Of a stretch of DNA of 64,000 bases, positions 56,533 to 64,000 are shown in pieces. The stretch is from Todiramphus chloris collaris. Taxonomy: Eukaryota > Chordata > Aves > Coraciiformes > Alcedinidae. Every line of letters begins with the position of its first letter. The stretch's first letter is position 1. The stretch lies in assembly GCA_025345505.1 (NCBI GenBank), contig JANVCC010000018.1:58832120-58896119 (forward strand), in the 5' to 3' direction. Under the pieces are notes generated by a model. It made no database searches. It was given only the letters and a program-made list of their open reading frames with translations, and was not told the origin of the DNA. A program made the position numbers and the translations under genes.

Positions 56533-58355
56533 TATCTTATTGAAATATTTTGAACCGTGTATGAATTATGTGCCAAAAAATTCATTGATTCTCTGTCTGC
56601 CCACCAAAAGTAGAGTTCTTGACAGTGCACTTTAATGCATGCTTGACCTCCTTCCTTTCAGTGTTTCAAAACATTCATAAGCCACCTTTATGACTTTTAA
56701 GCTGTAGGTTGATTTTCTTACATAGAACTGAGTCTGGCAAATTCTACTCTTTATCCTACGTGGGTACAAATTCTTGTTGTAAAAACCAAATAGCTGTTGC
56801 GATCAGACCTAATGAACTACAGCTCATCTAGAGCCCTGGGGAGATGCTTTTCCCCTCCCTCTCCTCACTCTATACTAACTGTTTTGAACAGTTGTTAGTC
56901 CACTTTCACAGATACATGGTAATGGGCACATGCTGGCTTATGGAGACAGACTGAATGCCTGACAAAATGACCCAAATCTGGTCCTGTTCTAACGAAAGTC
57001 AGGTTTACCAGTGGAAATGTAAATGATTTCCTCCCTTTCAGTTATTGCAGCATATTTAGTTCTATTGTATGACTGAAAGTGAATTGAAAATGTCTCAGCA
57101 AAAGCGTGCAGGATTGCATAAGAATTCTAAGAGATTGACTATTAAAGACATAGTAATGTGATAAGATAGAGAATTAAAACCTGTCTCTTCCCCCACTAGA
57201 CAGAATGAGTTTAGGTGTTCTTGTTTAATTTTGTTTCCTTTTTCATGCTTTGTCATAATAGTAGAATGTGGACACAAGTCTCGCTTAATGTAAGCTATAA
57301 CAACGATTATAAATAAGGGAGCTTTAAATTGTTTCGTGCTTGTGACTTGATACATTAAAACCTTGAGCCTCAAGAAGAGGATCAGGAAACTCCACTGTCA
57401 GCAAAGAGATGGTGAATATCCTCAAGGCAATACACAGAGCCTGATCCAATAACTGTAAGAGATTTCAGTGACAGAAAGAAACTGGATGCCAGATCACATT
57501 GCTCCAGGTGTGAGAGGTGGCTAAAAAAAATTAGAACTGAGATGTCTCGCTTATGTTTAGGTCAGGGACCCTTTTCTCCTTCAAACAATAAGTTACTCTT
57601 TCCCTGAATACCTTGTAGGAAAGGTATTTTGAACATCACTGGGTTTTTTTCTTTTATACTTCTGGTTAAATATAAACAGACATATTAAGAGACTGTTGAT
57701 GTGAGAGGAGCGGGTGAGATATTTTGTGCAGTTAGGCCGAGCAACACCAGGGGGGTAAATCAATTTCAAAATTCATGTGAAACATAAAACACTACTGCTT
57801 AATTATTTCTTCCTAGGTAGGCTCTAACTTGGCAGAGTCCCCAGACCTACGCTGCATGAAGTCTTCAGAGCACTTGAGCTTTGCAGCACTAGTCATAGCC
57901 ATCATCAGGTTCTTCCAACTGGATGAGGGTTAGCGTAACATTTGAGAAAGGCTGTTTTGACACAAGTGTTTCCAGTTAAAAAGTAGATGCTGAATTTCAT
58001 TGTCTGGGCTCCAAGAGGCTTTGCCAGTGCCTGAAATATTGGGCCAGAGGGCAAAACTTTTTTCCTAATTCTGAACCAGGCAATCATAAAATTCAGGCCT
58101 TGATCTATTTCACCCAACCTGAGCCTTGTAACCAATGTGCCTGAGCAGGACACAACCCTACTTCTTCTGTCCATCTCTGTTGCCCATGGAGAGAGACGAG
58201 TGCCTCTAGAACAACTCTTACTACGTGAATTACTGTTTCCCTCTGGAAAAGCCTCTGTCTTTATTGACTGATGAAGAGTCCCAGGGCTGGTACAGCCACA
58301 TCTTAGTCTAAATGAAGCTGCTACCAGGCTGAAGCACTGGTAGTGCTTGTGAACT

Positions 58356-58622
58356 AATCACAGAATCACAGAAAATCACAGAATCACAGAATCAGAGAAC
58401 GTTAAGGGTTGGAGGGGACCTCAAAGGATCATCTAGTCCAACCCCCCTGCCAGAGCAGGACCACCTAGAGCAGGTCACATAGGAACACATCCAGGCAGGT
58501 TTTAAATGTCTCCAAAGAAGGAGACTCCACAAACCCTCCGGGCAGCCTGTTCCATTGCTTTGTCACCCTCACAGTAAACAAGGTTTTTCTTATGTTTCTG
58601 TGGAATCTCTGCTCAGCTGCTC
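58356..58622 (-). mobile_element. CR1 LINE, 3'-end fragment with octamer-type tail
   Basis: On the minus strand this reads through the familiar avian CR1 3' end: a TGTGAGGGTGACAAAGCA-like segment, then GGAACAGGCTGCCC, GTGGAGTCTCCTTC, a GGGGGTTGGACTAGATGA block and a GAGGTCCCCTCCAACCC block. It finishes with about four ATTCTGTG-like repeats (plus strand 58,356-58,396). Only the last part of ORF2 and the 3' UTR are present, as expected from the 5' truncation typical of CR1. Of the four CR1 pieces in this window it is the best preserved. It has no coding capacity. Confidence 0.92.
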
Positions 58623-60209
58623 TTAGGAAGAAAGGCAGACACACATCAGAAATGCATGTGGAGGGTAAGAGTGATAATCTGAACTTCAGGAAGGACTGTA
58701 ATATGTTCTGGCAATAAGAAGCTTAGATTTGTTTCTTTTTAATTGGACTTTGTGCTCTGCAAACATGCATGAAAGACACTGCCCCTATTCCACAGGCATT
58801 GTAACTTTACAAAAAGTCCATAGATAAAAGAGGAGAAAACTACAAGGCCACACATGAAGACTGCACAGCAGTGACATGCTCATAGTGTGTTTGTGCAATA
58901 CCTAGAGCTTGGGAAAGTAAGGAAGCTAGAGCCAGAAAAGAAGTTTGTGGGTGAAGGGAGAGACAGGCAGAAGAGCAAGAGGGGAGAGGAGAGCAGGAAA
59001 CACAACAGATATGCAGCTGAGAATCAAGATTTTTCAGTTTAGTCAGTAGATACATATATCCCCCACCCACATCTGGAATAATATGAATTTTGGATTCAGA
59101 ACTGCATTCTTTATTTGCCTAAGACTCCCAGTAAAGTGTCTTTCACTCAAGGAATGCAGGATCTAGTGTCTCAGCCGTGTGACTTCTGCATGTAGTTGGC
59201 AATATTCACTGCATTCAAAATCAAACTGGCTTTTAATTGCAAGCAGTGTCTTCTTTCTAAATAAAACAGTTTCCCTCCACTTTTTCCCTCTACATACTTT
59301 TTAAAAATCTCTGTTTCAGTCAGAAATAAGAACTGCTCTAGGCAGCTGGAGATTCCAGATCAAATTTAACTTGACCTCTGGAGCTAAAAAGTCCAGCAGG
59401 TTTAGTAAAGTTCCTAAAAGAGAAATGTGCTTTTATTTCAGTGTACAGGCTTTCATGCTGCAGTGAAGGTTTCCTGTCAAACAGAACAGTGTCTTCACTT
59501 TGCAGACTGCCATTCTTAATGGTCTCCAAAACATGCTACTTCTTCCTTAAATCCAAATTATACATATCAATAGAAGCAAGATTGTCATCATCAAAAACAC
59601 TTAAAGTTTTCTATTTTATAGTTTTGTGTGTGTATATTTAGTAAAAATAAAGTTATCTACTCACATGAAGAAATATGAAGTAACAGAAGTATTCCATCAT
59701 ATTTTTTTTATTCTAGATACTCTATATTTTGGAAACTGAAGTTACGTACATCACACTGTTTGATGGAATTTGTGCATCTGAGACAAAAGAAATGAATAGC
59801 TAACATAGGGAAGACTGGCTTTGTTGACTATAGAAGGATGATGTAACTTTACCACAGAATAAGGATTTATCTAGATGACTTCTGATGGATTTTCTGTGTG
59901 GAGAGAAATGAAAGAAAAATTAGTTTAGGAAAGCATATTCTACCCCTGCTGCTTCAAATATTTAATAGGGAATATTAAAACTAGCCAATGAGACACAATT
60001 TGCAGGGCAAAAGGGTAAAAGGAATTAGCTCTAATAATTGCTTTTTTCAGGGAGCGAGGGCTTGAACTCCTGTTCAAGATAGAGATTACACCCTAATAAT
60101 AATAAATGTCCAGAGCAGAGTCCAAGTTAGTAAAAAATGTCATGGACTCTCCATTAGTGCAGATGTTCATCCAGCTGCTTTTGCCAAAACCCATCTGACC
60201 CAGATGCAA

Positions 60210-60330
60210 GATTTAGTATTTGTCTTTGTTGAACTTCATGTAGCTAGCATCTGTTGTTCCACTTCTGCAGTCTGTTGAGGTCTCCCTTAATGCTAGTCTG
60301 TCTGCAGGTATGGAGGATGGGTCCCCAAGC
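60210..60330. repeat. Possible old interspersed repeat (family not determined)
   Basis: The block with ATTTGTCTTTGTTGAACTTC, then a CTGCAGTCTGTTGAGGTCTC segment, resembles from memory a sequence that recurs in bird genomes, usually with TTGAACTTCATGAGGTTC and CAGCCTGTCCAGGTCCCTCT words. I cannot assign it to a named family or fix its ends or orientation, and there are many mismatches. Confidence 0.3.
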
Positions 60331-62108
60331 AGCTGCTTGCTCAGGCACAGTGGGACAGCCTCTGCCATCATGCTGTCCTGCATCTGCTTTCCCATGATCT
60401 ACCGCTACCTCACTAGCAGCACATCTCTTCTAGCTCTTTCAGTTCTCTTCCAGCTTAGGTCTTAGGTACTGCTTCTCCATCTTTCAAGAACAGCTTAAAG
60501 CCCTTGTTATGAGGCTGGGAAGCCTATTGGCAAAGACATTTATGCCCAGCTTTGTTAGATGAATCCTCTCTCTGCCCAACACTTATTCCTCAAAAAGCCT
60601 GGAGGAATCTGGAAAGTGTCTGAAACAATACTTTGCCATTAATAGCATTTCAGTAGCTGTGCTGACCTTTAGCCAGTGTCCCTAATAACAGACCTCTATC
60701 CAGAGGGTAGTAAGAGAAGAATTGCTGCTTTGGGTTATCAGTTAATATTTCAGCTGATTCCCACAGTGCATCCCCCTCCTCCTGCAATGTAAATTAAAAT
60801 TAACTGACTGTGATCAACAAAGAATGAAAATACTCATTTACGATACTCCTTTTCACATTAATGTTCATATTCATGTCAATCAAATGTAGTTTCTATTCAT
60901 TAAATACAACTGATAGCATTTTCATATGCTTCTTCCTTTTATATTAGTTACTGTAGAAAGTCTAGCCTATTTGCTTTTTGATCTTTGCATTAAATTACCC
61001 CAGACACTCACTCCTCTACCTCTCATTTTCCATAATCTGTAGTTCTGCAACTCACACTTTTTGGGGTCTTTTTTCTCTAGCAAATCTTTTATTACTACCA
61101 GAGAATGGTCTATTCTTCTTCACTTGTTAGAAAAGAAGTTGCTGTACCAGCATTGTCAGAAATGAAGCCTTGTTTTCTATCAGTTATGTCCTCCCTTCTT
61201 ATCACGATAACCCAAGCTTCCCCTGTAGTCTCCATGCCCTCCCATTACAGTACCTTCAATTCCCTCCCACGTCCTACACAATATCCCAATGTCCTCTTCC
61301 GCTATTTAGGCCTTGCTGTTCCTGCCCCTTTATTTCCTAACCTCTCACAGTGAGTCAGGTCCCAAATATTCACAGCTCCCCTATATCTCTTGCTCAACTA
61401 AGATAAGACACAATATGTATTGATAATATGTACCATGACCTATCGTGTAACGAGCTGACCAGTACTCATGGCCAGCCACTGTTTCATGGAATAAAACGCA
61501 TTGTTTCCTTTTTTCCTCATTTGGCAGCTAAATGTCTCACTTTCCTCAGAAACCATTCATTTTCAAGAAATGTGTGGGAATACCATATGTATGAATCTGT
61601 GAATCCTCCTACTCTCTACTGAATTTAATCCAAGTTAGAAGGTGGACCAAGGGACAGTCAAGTAGGTGAGAGGCTAACAGGCATGGGCAGTGCAGTTGTG
61701 TAAGCAAATACATTTGTAGAGCTGACTCTGCTTCCTCTTTTTGTTAGCGTCACTCAGCTGTCATTAAGTGATTTTTTTTTCCTCCTCAAAGGGACAACAG
61801 TACCACTGAGAGGTTAATCAGAAACTCTCTTTAATAAAGGCAAGGCCACAGAAAATTGATAAAAGTGCTGGCTTTAGAACAAAGCCAAACAGCAGTGAAA
61901 ACCAGTTTCTGCCAGGCACCGGGTCAGTGACCTCTGTGAAACTTGCACAGTATTTGTGCGGGTAGAAAAATCAGAACTTGTTACTTCAACTTTCTAGTCC
62001 TCATCAGAATGTTTTCCTCCAACACCACTTTCATGACTTGGAGGGACAATTCATGGTAACTGTCACCAACTCCAGCTAGGGTGCTTTTAATTTCTCACCC
62101 TCATCATG

Positions 62109-62160
62109 GTATGTTCAGGTATGATAGTATGTTCAGGTATGATAGTATGTTCAGGCATGT
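62109..62160. repeat. Tandem repeat, 18-bp unit, about 2.9 copies
   Basis: The unit GTATGTTCAGGTATGATA occurs exactly at 62,109-62,126 and 62,127-62,144, followed by a partial third copy to 62,160 with one T-to-C change. The two full copies are identical, so the expansion is recent or still unstable. It is not coding. Confidence 0.95.
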
Positions 62161-63456
62161 CATGAAACCAAAGAATACATCTACATATAACTGCTAGGCT
62201 TTGGCTAGATACAATTTTAGCTCCACTAAAAACGCATCACGTTTTCAATTGTTAAGTAGACCATCAAATGTTAACCTATCCAAACATTGCATTGGAGCCC
62301 TGTGCTGACTGTACAAACATAAATGGTTTTTATAGTTTTCTTGGTAAAGATTTCTGCAAAAACACCTAATGAATTGATTTGGAGCAGGTTCAGATCCAAA
62401 CCTGTGTTTTAAATTCTTATTTTTAAAAAGACACTTGATACCACAATATTTTCTCCCAGCATTTGATAAACAGCTCAGATTTTTCTGCAAATATCTTACT
62501 TGACAATGTTAACAGGCTAGGAAGGGGTGACCACTTATGCATTTAGCCTCCTAATGACAGCTGATAAGTCTGACGGAATGCATATAGTAAGAAAAACTGC
62601 TAGCAGTGTCATTCTAAAGCTTCTCTTGGACCCAAAGAACTTGGACTTCTGTGTCACATCCAGCCTTCAGTGTTCACAGGACTATGCAGACCAAATGAAA
62701 ATACTGTGGAAAAGACAGGGAAGGCAAACACTAAATGTGTCAAAATAGTGGTAAAATATTTCCAGATAGGTTTTATCTCCAAGAAAGTGAAGGCGCAGAG
62801 AAGCCCAATACAGAAACTGGTCTGTTTTTACTTGACTCTCAGCTTCTAACATCCAGCAGCCACGCAGCTTCCTCCCTATCACAGACATCCGTATTTATTT
62901 GCTTTTCCCATCTATACTGTCTTTTGAAAAAAAAATAAAGCAGGAATGTTTACACACATATAAAGAATCGGCTCCCTCAGATCTAGTCTAACAGACTGTT
63001 CTGCAAAAGCACCAGGCGACACTTGGCTGGGCTTCTCCCACAGAACGCAGCGACAGGATTTGACTTCCCAGAGGAATCACGTCTTTTTTTTTAAACAGGG
63101 GAAAAAAAAAAAAACCAAACCAAAAAACAAACGTCCCCCGTTGCTTGCCTCGGAGGAGCGGCCGCTGCCGCACACCCCAGGCCGCATCCCAGGAGGAGGC
63201 TGCGCGGCCGCACCAGCGGTCAGGAGGCCCCGGAGCCGCGCAGGAAGGCAGCCTGAGCTTAGGAAGGAGTTTAGAGCAAATTTAGCGCAAGACTCCCCCA
63301 GAGCGCGGCTGCAGCTGCTAATTACCGCTCTGCAGCCCTCAGCTACAGCCGGCTGCTTTGAGGAGGCGTCAGCCCACACCGCTCCCGTTAGTTGCAGCCC
63401 TTCTGTGGGACGGCCGCTGGGGCAGATACATCTGGATAAAATACCGAGAGAAAGCA

Positions 63457-63522
63457 ATGCCCGCAGACAGCGAGCTCACGCCACAGCGTCTCAGTGCCCC
63501 CCCAAGAACCAGGCAGCTCCAG
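63457..63522 (+). other. Candidate alternative upstream first exon with strong splice donor
   Basis: A 22-codon open frame (begins MPADSELTPQRL) ends exactly in phase 0 at CTCCAG|GTAAAG, a near-consensus donor with GT at 63,523-63,524. The ATG at 63,457 has G at -3. A TATA-like ATAAAATA lies at 63,436-63,443. If that were the true TATA box, transcription would start near 63,465 and the exon would be untranslated. It may be an alternative 5' exon of the gene whose main coding exon starts at 63,732, or a chance donor. No transcript evidence is available here. Confidence 0.2.
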
Positions 63523-63606
63523 GTAAAGAAAGGTGACGGCTGCGGACGTGCCGAGCCCTGCGCCACCGCCCTCCCGCCATGCCCTTCGCGGGCCGCCCGA
63601 CGCAGA

Positions 63607-63625
63607 GCACGCCGGGAGCTGTAGT
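63607..63625 (-). promoter_or_regulatory. ZNF143/Staf (SBS2-type) promoter motif
   Basis: Read on the minus strand this is ACTACAGCTCCCGGCGTGC. It agrees closely with the known vertebrate promoter element of the form ACTACA-NN-TCCCRG-NN-TGC bound by ZNF143/Staf, allowing GGCG for the more usual AGCA core. The element is typical of CpG-island promoters of housekeeping and nuclear-encoded mitochondrial genes, usually close to the transcription start. It sits about 105 bp upstream of the ATG at 63,732, so transcription probably starts between about 63,640 and 63,730. Confidence 0.6.
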
Positions 63626-63731
63626 CCCGCTCGGGAGCGGCCCGGTTCGCTGCGCTCCTTCCCTGCGCTCCCGATCCCCTCCCGGCCCGCGGTTTCCCGG
63701 CGGCGGGCGGCTCTGCTCGCCCTAAACGGGC

Positions 63732-63915
63732 ATGCAGCGGCTGCTGCTGCGGCGGCTTCTCCCCGCGCTTTACTCGGCGCGGCCGGCGGCGGCCCGCCCT
63801 CTCCTCGCCCGGCGGGCTCTGCCCGCGCACCCCCGCCTCATGGCGCTGCGGCCGGCGGCGGGAGCGGAGGGCGGCGGGGATCTGCCCTGCGCAGCCGGCG
63901 CGACCCCGGAGCACG
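63732..63915 (+). CDS. First coding exon of a probable mitochondrial protein (partial, gene unidentified)
   Basis: An open frame starts at ATG 63,732 (G at -3, an acceptable Kozak context) and runs 61 codons plus one base to a plausible splice donor, CACG|GTGAGG, with GT at 63,916-63,917. The peptide begins MQRLLLRRLLPALYSARP and continues Arg/Ala/Leu-rich for about 40 residues with no Asp or Glu until residue 46. That composition, with spaced arginines and leucines, is typical of a mitochondrial presequence. A second in-frame ATG at residue 37 (followed by ALRPAAG) could give a shorter form lacking most of the leader; its context has G at +4 but C at -3. Without splicing the frame stays open to the window edge. 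The exon lies inside a CpG island about 105 bp downstream of a ZNF143-type motif, which fits a housekeeping gene. The remaining exons lie beyond 64,000. The mature protein is not represented here, so I assign no function. The targeting call is inferred from composition. Confidence 0.5.
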
Positions 63916-64000
63916 GTGAGGAGGCGGTAGGGCGTAGGACGGGGGAAGAGGACAGAGGATCTGCGAGGCCCCGCGTCCGCCTCCCCCCCGACGGCTGCGG

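Larger units (their letters stand above)
36511..58355. other. Long AT-rich non-coding stretch (intergenic or intron)
   Basis: About 22 kb with no recognised gene. It holds the two G tracts, three microsatellites, the Oct-site duplication and several T/G-rich tracts (43,664-43,684, 49,914-49,936, 51,667-51,698 and 54,175-54,195). Open frames are short (up to 108 codons at 46,882-47,208 plus) and unremarkable. Confidence 0.6.
58623..63139. other. Non-coding DNA upstream of CpG island 2
   Basis: AT-rich sequence with a possible old repeat at 60,210-60,330 and the 18-bp tandem repeat at 62,109-62,160. An A-rich tract (63,099-63,132) borders the second CpG island. No gene recognised. Confidence 0.6.
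63140..64000. promoter_or_regulatory. CpG island 2 (runs off the window)
   Basis: GC content and CpG density rise abruptly near 63,140, just after an A-rich tract at 63,099-63,132, and stay high to the last base. The island holds the ZNF143-type motif, the mitochondrial-leader exon and a second potential donor at 63,522/63,523. It is best read as the promoter and 5' end of a plus-strand gene that extends beyond the window. GC-box-like C-rich stretches occur around 63,661-63,700. No TATA box precedes the coding exon. Confidence 0.85.

Noticed and set aside
63060..63536. 158-codon plus-strand open frame before CpG island 2
   Set aside because: It starts in an A-rich simple tract giving a poly-Lys segment and continues through stop-poor GC-rich DNA; a minus-strand frame overlaps it. 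Only the short 63,457-63,522 part ends at a credible donor.
1..64000. Clear nucleotide-skew switch at CpG island 1
   Set aside because: Hand counts of five 60-base lines on each side gave A/T of 104/91 (left) and 101/104 (right), and C/G of 59/46 and 54/41. That is too small and too similar to support a switch, so only the tract asymmetry is reported as a weak finding.

Overview
This is nuclear DNA from a vertebrate, most likely a bird. The main clue is a set of CR1 LINE 3' ends. One, on the minus strand at about 58.36-58.62 kb, keeps the CR1-type tail of short ATTCTGTG-like repeats. Three older CR1 pieces lie at 19.58-20.06, 32.44-32.52 and 36.42-36.51 kb. Repeat content is low, the bulk is AT-rich, and CpGs are concentrated in two islands. 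I see no bacterial, phage, plasmid or CRISPR features.

Layout: (1) 1-34.6 kb is AT-rich non-coding DNA (intron or intergenic) with two CR1 remnants and simple A/C-rich tracts; no coding exon could be recognised with confidence. (2) 34.62-36.31 kb is a strong CpG island with GC boxes between two CCAAT boxes in opposite orientations (35,503 and 35,608). This looks like a TATA-less, possibly bidirectional promoter. Candidate 5' splice donors on the minus strand at 35,385/35,384 and 34,433/34,432 suggest a transcript running left. (3) 36.3-63.1 kb is a second long AT-rich non-coding stretch with CR1 pieces, microsatellites, a run of 21 G and small tandem duplications. (4) 63.14-64.0 kb is a second CpG island that continues past the window edge. 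It carries a ZNF143/Staf-type promoter motif and, at 63,732-63,915, a convincing first coding exon whose N-terminus looks like a mitochondrial targeting peptide, ending at a GTGAGG splice donor. I could not name the gene.

Most long open frames here have simple explanations. In the islands they are stop-poor because of GC richness and overlap on both strands. Elsewhere their lengths are about what chance gives in this much sequence. I found no clear new biological system. The most useful leads are the possible divergent promoter at 35.5 kb, the two alternative first exons at 63.4-63.9 kb, a weak minus-strand exon candidate near 27.9 kb, and a few structure-prone or tandem sequences.
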